A stretch of DNA of 32,593 nucleotides from an uncultured Gammaproteobacteria bacterium. Its GTDB lineage: Bacteria > Pseudomonadota > Gammaproteobacteria > Ga0077536. This document shows positions 15,532 to 22,857 of this stretch, in pieces; the first letter of the stretch is position 1, and every line of letters begins with the position of its first letter. Made by a program: the position numbers and the translations under genes. The stretch is taken from positions 1-32,593 of the forward strand of contig CALJHG010000047.1 of assembly GCA_938075585.1 (NCBI GenBank). Reading direction: 5' to 3'. A model generated the notes under the pieces. It saw only the letters and a program-made list of their open reading frames with translations. It searched no databases and was not told the origin of the DNA.

Positions 15532-16059
15532 ATGTCAATAAAGTTTTTAGATCCGACTTATAAACGTAACATTACGGACTTCACGTATGCTCCAAGATTG
15601 GAGTCTTTCAAGGATTCTGTGGTAGCGATTATTTCTAATGGAAAACGCGGAACCGTTCCATTTTTTGACTGCTTAGAGGCCGAATTAAAGGAGCGCCACC
15701 AAGTAGCAGAGGTGGTTCGTATAATTAAATCTAATTATAGCACCCCTGTAGACAGCCTATTACTGAATGATGCTGAACGTTGGAATGCTATGATTTCAGG
15801 CATTGGCGACTGAGGCAGTTGTTCCTCGTGCAGTCTGCATGATGCGATTATTTGCGAGCGATTGGGCATACCTTCTGTTGGCATCATGACTGAGCCCTTC
15901 GGAAGTGCGGCAGCGTTGATGGGGCGGGTGCTTGGTGCGAGCCAATTAGAGTTTGTGACTATTACCCATCCAATATCGAGCGCATCTGCTAACGATCATA
16001 GTACGCGGTCTCGAATTGCTTGCAGTGAGATTACAAATATTTTGAGTGGGAGCGATTAA
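15532..16059 (+). CDS. UGSC-family selenoprotein (Sec94 read through in-frame TGA)
   Basis: The ORF track breaks this gene into 15532-15813 and 15862-16059, but it is one frame: 93 codons, TGA at 15811-15813, then 81 more codons to a TAA. The TGA is followed directly by GSCSSCSLHDAIICERLGIPSVGIMTEPF, giving the motif U94-G-S-C97-S-S-C100, after the family-typical IGD. UGSC-family proteins are known selenoproteins, some with Cys in place of Sec. The N-terminal part has VAIISNGKRGTVPFFDCLEAEL, and the C-terminal part has ITHPISS, like the Grd-type HP motif. AGGAG lies 8 bases before the ATG. Stopping at TGA would cut off the redox centre. Reaction unknown; probably redox or cleavage of a carbon-heteroatom bond. 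Length 175 aa. Confidence 0.92.
15824..15844 (+). promoter_or_regulatory. Candidate bacterial SECIS element for the UGSC selenoprotein
   Basis: Within the coding region just after the TGA, TCGTGCA (15826-15832) pairs with TGCATGA (15836-15842): a 7-bp stem with one G-U pair and a GUC apical loop (15833-15835). A mismatch then a C-G pair can extend it. The loop G is the first loop base, and 19 bases separate it from the TGA, within the range generally given for SelB-binding bSECIS hairpins (about 16 to 37). An alternative 5-bp pairing GACTG/CAGTC (15808-15812 with 15831-15835) competes with it. Inferred, not folded by program. Confidence 0.65.
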
Positions 16060-16121
16060 ATTTTTCGCTAATTTGATTAATAGGGGCAAGCAAATGAATG
16101 GTGGGTAGTGGGGAGGAGATG

Positions 16122-17228
16122 ATGGAAAAATATTTTGATGATGGTCACACTCGTGCCAAAGCCTTGAATAATCGTGGTCCGATCAGGTTCGAGAGTGATG
16201 GCACCTTAGGTCGAGATATCTCGGATGCATATTCCGAATATGGTTTTTATATATTTGAGTCTGTGTTAGCTAGTGATGAGCTTGCTGACATCAAAGCTGA
16301 TGTGGAACATATCTTGAATAGAGCTCCGATTAAAAAAGATGCAGAGAACGATCTGAGTGGCAATAGACCGCTAGGTTTCGGGTGCAAAGCTCCGACTTTT
16401 TTCTGGGCGCCGCCTCTCTCTGATCCTTTTGGAGCGACGGACGCAGCCGGAGGCCGACATCCTGTAAAAATGCCAGAGCCTAAAGCCGAGAAAGGGGTTC
16501 CTGACGAAGCGATATTTCTTATATTAGGTTCTTTGCAATTTTCGAATGCGTGTTTACGCGCATACGGACATCCGGAACTTTTAAAAGTGGCAGAGGCTGT
16601 CAACGGCAGTGATTTCACACCGTTTAATGAAGCCTTATTTATCAAGAAGCCCGGAGTAGGGGCATCGGTTGCCTGGCATCAAGATGGTCTGACTCATTGG
16701 GGTAGTGAGGACTTTGACGAAGGGACTCATGGATTTAATTTTATGGCACAACTATATGGAAGTACCGCTCGAAACGGCGTATGGGTCATTCCTGGAACTC
16801 ATCGATTAGGTAAAATGGATATAAAAGAAATGGTTAATGTGGCTGGTACAGAGTATCTCCCAGATGCTGTCCCAATGGTTTGTGGGGCTGGTGATGTAGT
16901 GATCTCTAATAGACAGTTAGTTCATGGATCATTCGCAAATACCAGTAAAGAGGAGCGAGTGACCGTGAATTTTGGTTTTCATAGAAGAAAGTCGGTATTA
17001 GGAGTTAAGGCAGGTGGGGTCCATAATGCCGAGGCTATTTATGATGAAGCTAGGATTTTGAAACGCTCGCAAGTGATTTCTTTGGCTATTAATGCTCGAA
17101 AGCAAAGGTTTCCTCACGAGGAAAGTTTTTGTTACCAACCTTTAGCTAGTTGCGCCGATGATCATCGATGGGATGAAAACACCCTGACAAAGTTAAAGGA
17201 CTATAATTTACTCGATCTGAGCATTTGA
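16122..17228 (+). CDS. phytanoyl-CoA dioxygenase (PhyH) family Fe(II)/2-oxoglutarate enzyme
   Basis: The protein (about 368 aa from this start) shows the PhyH pattern: YGFYIFESVLASDELADIKADVEHIL near the N-terminus, VAWHQDGLTHW with iron ligands H186 and D188, GVWVIPGTHRLGKM, and the distal H268 (RQLVHGSFANTS) followed by RVTVNFGFHRR. These enzymes hydroxylate CoA esters or small molecules. I chose the ATG at 16122 because GGGAGG sits 5 bases upstream; the track's 16098 start adds 8 residues with only a weak site. It starts 62 bases after the selenoprotein stop, so co-transcription is possible but not shown. Confidence 0.87.
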   Translation: MEKYFDDGHTRAKALNNRGPIRFESDGTLGRDISDAYSEYGFYIFESVLASDELADIKADVEHILNRAPIKKDAENDLSGNRPLGFGCKAPTFFWAPPLSDPFGATDAAGGRHPVKMPEPKAEKGVPDEAIFLILGSLQFSNACLRAYGHPELLKVAEAVNGSDFTPFNEALFIKKPGVGASVAWHQDGLTHWGSEDFDEGTHGFNFMAQLYGSTARNGVWVIPGTHRLGKMDIKEMVNVAGTEYLPDAVPMVCGAGDVVISNRQLVHGSFANTSKEERVTVNFGFHRRKSVLGVKAGGVHNAEAIYDEARILKRSQVISLAINARKQRFPHEESFCYQPLASCADDHRWDENTLTKLKDYNLLDLSI

Positions 17229-17293
17229 CAAAAAGCCAATTGTCGAAGAATTTTTGAGATAAAAAAATATAATATGAGTTATAAGGAGCACGT

Positions 17294-17803
17294 ATGAATT
17301 GGTCTGCGATTTTTAATTGGTCGGCGCTTGGGTCGATATCTGAGACGATTGGTGCCATCGCGGTAGTCGCTTCGCTGATCTATCTTGCGGCACAAATTAA
17401 GCAAAACTCGAATGCGGTCCGCGCGACTATAGAGCAAGAAAGCGCAAAATTAATAAATCAGACGGTGATGTCTATCGGTGCGTCTGAAGAGCTTAGCCTA
17501 CTTTATTTGCGGGCGACCGAGGATTTTTCTGCTCTGAAACCTGCCGAAAAAGCTCGTATGTTTATGATATTGACAGGTATTTTTAGAGCGTTTGAGGTTT
17601 TGTATAGACAGCAGGAGACTGGGCATGTAAGTCAAGAAATATGGTCCGGTTACGAGCATTTCATCAAAGCAGTGGTCCAAACTGACTTATTCGAAAATTG
17701 GTGGGCGGTGAGGAGCGGCACGTTTTATTTCGGGTTTAGAAATCATGTGAATCAAATGGATCTTTCTGACGCCCCGGTAAAACCTATGGCGATTTTGGGA
17801 TAG
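17294..17803 (+). CDS. Hypothetical protein with N-terminal membrane helix
   Basis: I do not recognise a named family. The 169-aa protein has one clear hydrophobic segment, ISETIGAIAVVASLIYLAAQI (about 15-35), followed by IKQNSNAVRATIEQESAKLINQTVM, a likely coiled helix, and a mainly helical soluble domain ending in HVNQMDLSDAPVKPMAILG. The membrane anchor plus helical body is common in small marine-bacterial proteins of unknown role. AAGGAGC lies a few bases before the ATG. It precedes the GTPase-like gene by 8 bases, so they are likely an operon. Confidence 0.75.
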   Translation: MNWSAIFNWSALGSISETIGAIAVVASLIYLAAQIKQNSNAVRATIEQESAKLINQTVMSIGASEELSLLYLRATEDFSALKPAEKARMFMILTGIFRAFEVLYRQQETGHVSQEIWSGYEHFIKAVVQTDLFENWWAVRSGTFYFGFRNHVNQMDLSDAPVKPMAILG

Positions 17804-17811
17804 CTGGGCTT

Positions 17812-18195
17812 GTGGGGATATCTGGATCTCAAGTAAAGATCTTATATGGCGTATATGATGCCGACGGTGGCTTATGGGGCGAGATTAAATATATTTTAGG
17901 CAAAATAAGTGGTTTAGCCCATTGTACTTTATGTGATATGACCCATGGTTGGTCACTAAGAGGGAAGAAGGAATGGATTGGTTTTGCTAATCGCAGTGAA
18001 TTAGAATTTAGGCTTTTGCATCGCAATGAGCAACCTAGCGATCTTGCCAAAACCACTGGCGATAGCATTCCTTGCATCGCACAGAGAATTGGAGACTCCT
18101 ACTCTGTGATTGTCAGTCCTGAAGAGTTGGTGACATGTGAAGCTGATATAAGAAATCTTGAGATATTGCTTGCGTCGAAACTGGGTAGCGTTTAA
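17812..18195 (+). CDS. Conserved small protein with HCxLCD motif (GTPase-like annotation seen in relatives)
   Basis: The 127-aa product carries ILYGVYDADGGLWGEIKYILGKISGLAHCTLCDMTHGWSLRGKKEW, with a C-x2-C pair in HCTLCDMTHG. I recall relatives loosely labelled GTPase, but no Walker A or G-box motif is visible, so I do not support that. The C-terminal part has RIGDSYSVIVSPEELVTC. The CxxC suggests a metal or redox site. The start is a GTG (17812) without an obvious ribosome site, possibly translated by coupling to the preceding gene 8 bases away. It is convergent with the quinone-oxidoreductase-like gene. Confidence 0.68.
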   Translation: MGISGSQVKILYGVYDADGGLWGEIKYILGKISGLAHCTLCDMTHGWSLRGKKEWIGFANRSELEFRLLHRNEQPSDLAKTTGDSIPCIAQRIGDSYSVIVSPEELVTCEADIRNLEILLASKLGSV

Positions 18196-18207
18196 TCAAC
18201 AGCGTTT

Positions 18208-19209
18208 TTAACTGCCACTTACGATAATCTTTCCTATTTGCTGTCCAGCGGCCATATGCTCATAGGCCTGTGTGACTTGACTCAGTGGGAAGACTCTGTC
18301 GATAACCGGCTTATAGGTACCGTTAGCGAGATTCTCTCCTAAGTGCGCCATGGCTCGTTCGGTCCGGTCAACGTGATCAAATAAGTTGTATACCAGATGA
18401 AAGCCACATACCCGCAGACCTTTCCCAATAGCGGGGAATAAGGGAAAAGGTGTGTCGGACATAGCAAGAGCCCCGTATACAACTATAGTAGCCTCTACAG
18501 CTGCACCATCGGCAAGAGTTTCGAGAAAAGGCCCACCAATAGGATCAAAGGCAATGTCGAAACCATTACCTTCTGTGATTTCCATAATTCGAGCTGCGAA
18601 GTCTTCTTCACCGGTGGCAATTACGTGATCTGCACCGGCATTTAATAGCGAGTCTTTTTTAGAAAAGTCTCTGGAAGTTGCTATTACCTTCGCGCCGTGG
18701 TTTTTAGCTATCTGGATTGCGGGAATCCCAACGCTAGAGCTCGCCGCTGATATTACCACGCGTTGTTCTTTATTTTGCTTTAAACCACCAACCTCAACCA
18801 AGCCGCCGTACGCTGTTGGAAAGGCCATCCAAATTGCAGCGGCCTCCTCAAAACTTATATCTGGAGATTTAGGTGCTAATGCTTGAACAGGGATAATAGC
18901 TTTTTCCCCAATAACTCCATACTCAGCAGGAGACATGTTTGGGGTAATGGAAACTTCTTGTCCGACTTTGAAGTTGGTTACATTCGGTCCTACTGCCTCT
19001 ATCACGCCTGAACCTTCGACACCTACACGAGAAGGCAATTTTGGTTCAACAAGATAAAGTCCTTGCATATATAAATATTCTGCGCGGTTAAGCCCAGCTG
19101 CTTTAACATCTACGAGCACCTCGTTATTTTTAGGTGAGGCTAACTCTTCTTCATTGAGTTCTATAACATCTGGACCGCCTATACGGTTAAAGCGAGCGAT
19201 TTTTGACAC
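18208..19209 (-). CDS. MDR-superfamily dehydrogenase / quinone oxidoreductase-like
   Basis: The 333-aa protein is a medium-chain dehydrogenase/reductase of the quinone-reductase-like branch. It opens with ARFNRIGGPDVIELNEEELASPKNNEVLVDVKAAGLNRAEYLYM, has PSRVGVEGSGVIEAVG, and a nucleotide-binding VVISAASSSVGIPAIQIAKNHGAKVIATS. It lacks the cysteine-rich structural zinc lobe. These enzymes use NAD(P)H on quinones, enones or alcohols. The ATG start is preceded by AAGAAAT (rc), a weak site. It lies about 35 bases downstream of the DUF1326 gene on the same strand, so the two may be co-transcribed. Confidence 0.9.
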   Translation of the reverse strand: MSKIARFNRIGGPDVIELNEEELASPKNNEVLVDVKAAGLNRAEYLYMQGLYLVEPKLPSRVGVEGSGVIEAVGPNVTNFKVGQEVSITPNMSPAEYGVIGEKAIIPVQALAPKSPDISFEEAAAIWMAFPTAYGGLVEVGGLKQNKEQRVVISAASSSVGIPAIQIAKNHGAKVIATSRDFSKKDSLLNAGADHVIATGEEDFAARIMEITEGNGFDIAFDPIGGPFLETLADGAAVEATIVVYGALAMSDTPFPLFPAIGKGLRVCGFHLVYNLFDHVDRTERAMAHLGENLANGTYKPVIDRVFPLSQVTQAYEHMAAGQQIGKIIVSGS

Positions 19210-19243
19210 AATTTCTTCCTTCTAAATAATTGAATAGGGATGC

Positions 19244-19876
19244 CTAAGCAGTACCGCTGACTATCATACGCGATGTAAATCCATTAGTTTTTTTATGGCT
19301 CCAACTTGAGGATGAACTTTTATGAGTATGGATTACAGATTGATATTGAATATAATTTCGATAGTTTGTTGACGGTAATCCGGTAATATTTATTTCCGCA
19401 CCCTCTAATCCTCTCAGTTTCTTAATCTCTACTGTCGAATCGGGCACTGAATATTTGATTGTCTCAGAAGTTTTCTCGTAAGACATAGGCACTCGTTCGA
19501 TCTTTCTTGATAGTTTTTTGAACCCAGCGAATGCCACCGGAAAGATCAGATCAAAGCCTTTGTTTTGCCGTTCGTTCAATTTGTCATCTACATAAATATG
19601 AGCCCATTTCCTCATCTCAAATGTGGCAAGAAATGCAATACCAGTTAGGTCAATCTGATCAAATTCTCCCGACAGAATTTGAATTAGCCGCGATCCTTCG
19701 CATTTTTGATCTGTAGGAAAGCCAAAGTTACAGGGGCAAGGTATCGAGCAACTGCAGGCCTCAGTTATATCCGCGGTGAGATTCCATTTAGTTCCTGCCA
19801 TAGCATTTGAGGATAGTCCGGCTGTCCCGGGAACGGCGAACATTGCTAAATATTTATTAAAGTCTCTTCTTTTCAT
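19244..19876 (-). CDS. Tat-like exported DUF1326 protein
   Basis: The 210-aa protein has an N-terminal MKRRDFNKYLAMFAVPGTAGLSSNAMA: a twin-arginine motif (RRDFNK), a hydrophobic core and an A-M-A cleavage site near residue 27, suggesting export by the Tat system. The mature part begins with WNLTADITEACSCSIPCPCNFGFP, the DUF1326 cysteine cluster C41-S-C43-x3-C47-P-C49. The family is usually cytosolic and unknown in function; the Tat signal here is noteworthy. Tat export often goes with a cofactor or metal bound before export. A SASSSSWSHKK stretch near the end is a His/Ser-rich tail. It is followed downstream by the MDR gene. Confidence 0.82.
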   Translation of the reverse strand: MKRRDFNKYLAMFAVPGTAGLSSNAMAGTKWNLTADITEACSCSIPCPCNFGFPTDQKCEGSRLIQILSGEFDQIDLTGIAFLATFEMRKWAHIYVDDKLNERQNKGFDLIFPVAFAGFKKLSRKIERVPMSYEKTSETIKYSVPDSTVEIKKLRGLEGAEINITGLPSTNYRNYIQYQSVIHTHKSSSSSWSHKKTNGFTSRMIVSGTA

Positions 19877-20114
19877 GAGGTATATTTCCTAAAATTAAAG
19901 TCTCTCTACTGAGTTAGACCAAGATTTGAAGCGCTTTACACGCGAGGTAGGCCAAAAAATACGAAAAAAATTAATTTGCAGTTGTTACCACGGTATCAGA
20001 TCCCGATCTGATGCGCTACATCGAGCTCAGACAAATGCCAACTCTAACCCGTCACTAATCGTTTTTTCAGTGTTACAATTTGGCTCCAATAGTATTCTCA
20101 AATTTTTATAAATA

Positions 20115-20594
20115 ATGGTAAACAATGCGTCTTACAAAATCATAGATAAGGTTGGTATGCCACGAGTGATATCGTTTTTTTTAAGCCAACTCGAGGCGTA
20201 CTGCACATCTGAGCTCGATTGGCTCAAACTGTTGCCTTTGGAGCAGAATCATTTATTACATGGCGCTTGCCATTTTCCTGTCAAACCAAAGCCGGGTAGT
20301 CGTATGAAGCCACATGGGTTCAGGATCCGTGCGAGCGTTAACATTGAGATGTGTCCCCCATTCAGTTATGTCCATTGGGGTCGGATACCTTCCGACGAAA
20401 GTAAGCAAGGATGGTTGTCCGGCGAGCAAACTTTTAGATTCAATGATCTGGAAGAATGTGCGGTGCATACTTTAGCCCATGAATGTTTTCATTTTTTGAG
20501 TGGCTCCCAACAGGTGAAGGAAAAGAACACCGAGGCTAATGCGAATTGGTGGGCGGACACTTGGCTGAGACAGTTTCGTGAGCAGGTCGACTAA
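20115..20594 (+). CDS. Small putative metalloprotein with HExxH motif
   Basis: I do not recognise a named family. The 159-aa protein has H122-E-C-F-H126 followed by Glu140 in KNTEANANWWADTWL, as in gluzincin-type zinc peptidases and ImmA/IrrE-like domains (HExxH plus downstream E-x-A). There is no signal peptide or membrane helix. The N-terminal half is helical (VISFFLSQLEAYCTSELDWLKLL) then beta-rich (GFRIRASVNIEMCPPFSYVHWGRI). A regulatory or housekeeping protease is possible; a proteolytically dead metal protein is also possible. The ATG at 20115 follows a non-obvious ribosome site. It stands alone on the plus strand. Confidence 0.7.
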   Translation: MVNNASYKIIDKVGMPRVISFFLSQLEAYCTSELDWLKLLPLEQNHLLHGACHFPVKPKPGSRMKPHGFRIRASVNIEMCPPFSYVHWGRIPSDESKQGWLSGEQTFRFNDLEECAVHTLAHECFHFLSGSQQVKEKNTEANANWWADTWLRQFREQVD

Positions 20595-20694
20595 ATTTAG
20601 ATGGGTTTAGGTGATAAATAGCTGATCATTGGTCCATTGAAGTGGTAGTATATGTCTATCAGCATTACCGGTTAGAACGTAAAGGGGCATAGAT

Positions 20695-21777
20695 ATGAAA
20701 GCAGTTGTGGCGCACGATATTGATGATTTTTCGGTGGTGAACGTTGACTTGGACGCACCCAAAGTTGGTGAGGTCCTGGTAAAAATGAAGGCTACTGGAA
20801 TATGTCATTCTGATTTATCAATTATCAACGGCACAATTCGGTGGAAGTTGCCATCTGTTCTCGGACATGAAGGAGCTGGGATTATAGAGCAGGTTGGAGA
20901 GGGTGTATCAAATGTGAAGGAGGGAGATCACGTTGTATTATCCTTTGTCCCGAATTGTGGGGACTGTTACAACTGCCAAAGAGCCGAGCCGCATTTGTGT
21001 CAAATGAGTAAGCCGCACGGTGGCCTTCTTGATGGTACTAGCCGTGTAAAAATGGACGGTCAAGAAATAGCGGTTATGTCGATGCTTGGAAATATGGCCG
21101 AGTACTGTGTGGTCCCAGAGGCTTGCGTGGTGTCAGTCGATAAAGAGCATGATTTTAAGGCGGCTGCGCTTGTTGGCTGCGGTGTAACGACTGGAGTCGG
21201 CGCGGCTATAAAAACTGCAGAAGTGAAGCCAGGTTCTACGGTGGCTGTTTTTGGTTGTGGTGGCGTTGGCTTGAATGTAATACAAGGTGCAAGAATTGCG
21301 GGTGCTGCTCGTATCATAGCTGTCGATCTCTCTGCCGAAAGGATGGAGCTCGCCCGATCTTTTGGTGCTACCGATGTGATTAATCCGAAAGCTGACTCTG
21401 TCAAGCAAGTACAAGACATTACGGGTGGCATTGGAGCGGATTATTGCTTTGAAGTAGTTGGTAGTGGCAAGTTAGTGGAAGCTTGTTTTAAAGCAACGCG
21501 CTTTGGTGGTACTACGGTATTAGTTGGAGTTGGGCGAGCTGATGATAGGTTTTCAATTAACGCCATGATCGTGCCATTTTCCAGCAAAACCATAAAGGGA
21601 TGTATGTACGGAAGCGCCAATTTCAAAGTTGATTTTCCCATGTATCTTGATTTATATCGACAGAAAAAGCTTGATCTCGATAGCCTGGTGACACGGACCT
21701 ACAGTATCGATGAAGCACCGGAGGCATTCGCCGATCTTGAAAGTGGTAAAAATGCTCGTGGGGTTATCGTTTACTAA
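20695..21777 (+). CDS. zinc-dependent alcohol dehydrogenase (MDR family)
   Basis: The 360-aa protein has the catalytic zinc motifs (GICHSDLSI, GHEGAGIIEQVGEGV), the structural zinc lobe C-G-D-C-Y-N-C-x7-C (CGDCYNCQRAEPHLC), and the NAD-binding AVFGCGGVGLNVIQGARIAGAARIIAVD. The length and lobe fit class III/NDMA-type or benzyl-alcohol-type MDR alcohol dehydrogenases that oxidise primary alcohols. AAAGGGG lies seven bases before the ATG. A strong terminator follows. It is a single-gene transcription unit between the HExxH gene and the LLM gene on the other strand. Confidence 0.93.
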   Translation: MKAVVAHDIDDFSVVNVDLDAPKVGEVLVKMKATGICHSDLSIINGTIRWKLPSVLGHEGAGIIEQVGEGVSNVKEGDHVVLSFVPNCGDCYNCQRAEPHLCQMSKPHGGLLDGTSRVKMDGQEIAVMSMLGNMAEYCVVPEACVVSVDKEHDFKAAALVGCGVTTGVGAAIKTAEVKPGSTVAVFGCGGVGLNVIQGARIAGAARIIAVDLSAERMELARSFGATDVINPKADSVKQVQDITGGIGADYCFEVVGSGKLVEACFKATRFGGTTVLVGVGRADDRFSINAMIVPFSSKTIKGCMYGSANFKVDFPMYLDLYRQKKLDLDSLVTRTYSIDEAPEAFADLESGKNARGVIVY

Positions 21778-21782
21778 AAAGG

Positions 21783-21805
21783 TGAGGCCTAGGCCTCATT
21801 TTTTT
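21783..21805. terminator. Bidirectional rho-independent terminator
   Basis: TGAGGCC-TA-GGCCTCA (21783-21798) forms a perfect hairpin followed by seven T on the plus strand; read on the minus strand it is followed by CC then TTTTT. It separates the convergent alcohol dehydrogenase and LLM oxidoreductase genes. The T-tract overlaps the TAA of the LLM gene (21804-21806). Confidence 0.88.
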
Positions 21806-22832
21806 AAAAATGAGGCATTACCTCCTTGGCGAATAGCTCTACTGAGGACATCGCGTCACTGCCTTTGATTCCCGGCAGGTGCATCCAACAAGAAACCTCC
21901 GATGGATTTACTGCCTTTTCATATAGAGATAACTGTTCAATTGCGAAATCCGGATCCCCAATTATATAACGGTTCTTAAACGTGTCGAAGCCGACTTGAT
22001 CCTTAGCGGTAATAACACTGCCGTCCGCTGACTTTAATACTCTGTCTCCGGCTGCTGAGGCTGCTCCATATAGTTCAGTAAACAGGTAGTTTAAAGCCGG
22101 GGCTGCGATAGCTTCAGCTTTTTGTTTTGTCTCAGCTATAAACACAGATCGCATTACTGGTCTTTCGGGAATCTCCCATCCGATCCTTTTGGCTTCAGCT
22201 TCATAAGGAGCAAAGTGCTCGATCAGCTCCTCCGGCCCATGTCTGGGGGACATTATCTGGATCGCATTTCTGCGTGCAGCTCGTCTCAAAGATCCAGGAG
22301 CGGACACTCCATACCAAATTGGAGGGTGTGGATTCTGCACGGGTCTCGGGGTAAGACTAGTCTCCGGTACGTTGAAATATTTTCCATTAAAAGAAAAGGT
22401 TTCTTCAGTCCAAGCAAGAGTCATTAGATCAAGCGCCTCTTCAAATCTACCAATTCGTTCTTCTCGAGGTATACCGTGTGCTTCAAATTCGGATGCAACG
22501 TAGCCTGGGGCAACCCCAAATATAAATCGGCCATTCGATAAGTTATCTAATACCACAACGTCTTCTGCCAGCTTGAGTGGGGCGTACAGAGGCACGAGGA
22601 GAACACCGGTTCCGATTCGCATCGTATTAGTGACGGCAGCAGCGCCGGCGCAGGCAACAAGGGGACCAGGACACAGACCATCTTTTTGGGCATGATGAGA
22701 TACTTGGAAACTTGAGGTGTACCCTAGTTCTTCCGCTCTCGGCAAGCAGGTCAGCATATCTTGATAGGGTTCTTGCCATGGAATACCACTGCCCGGCGGA
22801 ACTTGAAGAGAAAAGATTAAGCCAAAATCCAT
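21804..22832 (-). CDS. LLM-class flavin-dependent oxidoreductase
   Basis: The 342-aa product is a second luciferase-like monooxygenase, only distantly similar to the one at 7728. It shows GLIFSLQVPPGSG at the start, TNTMRIGTGVLLVPLYAPLKLAEDVVVLDNLSNGRFIFGVAPGYVASEFEAHGIP, a GKYFNVP segment and RPVQNPHPPIWYGVSAPGSLRRAARR. The longer form fits FMN-dependent LLM proteins. It lies 25 bases downstream of pxpA on the same strand, so they probably form an operon, ended by the bidirectional terminator at 21783-21805. Substrate unknown. Confidence 0.9.
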   Translation of the reverse strand: MDFGLIFSLQVPPGSGIPWQEPYQDMLTCLPRAEELGYTSSFQVSHHAQKDGLCPGPLVACAGAAAVTNTMRIGTGVLLVPLYAPLKLAEDVVVLDNLSNGRFIFGVAPGYVASEFEAHGIPREERIGRFEEALDLMTLAWTEETFSFNGKYFNVPETSLTPRPVQNPHPPIWYGVSAPGSLRRAARRNAIQIMSPRHGPEELIEHFAPYEAEAKRIGWEIPERPVMRSVFIAETKQKAEAIAAPALNYLFTELYGAASAAGDRVLKSADGSVITAKDQVGFDTFKNRYIIGDPDFAIEQLSLYEKAVNPSEVSCWMHLPGIKGSDAMSSVELFAKEVMPHF

Positions 22833-22857
22833 AATTTAAATCCTCTTTGAAATTATT

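Noticed and set aside
15532-15813. 93-aa ORF ending at TGA as a complete gene
   Set aside because: Ending here would remove the GSCSSC motif and the conserved-looking C-terminal part, so the TGA is better read as selenocysteine. A nonsense mutation (pseudogene) remains the alternative, but the motif exactly at the TGA and the hairpin argue against it.
15862-16059. ORF track entry of 65 aa starting MGIPSVGIM as a separate gene
   Set aside because: It starts at a TTG with no ribosome site and is in frame with 15532-15813; it is the C-terminal part of the UGSC selenoprotein.
19926-20111. 61-aa ORF upstream of the HExxH gene
   Set aside because: It has a TTG start, no ribosome site and a composition that does not look coding; I see nothing else in this 240-base gap.
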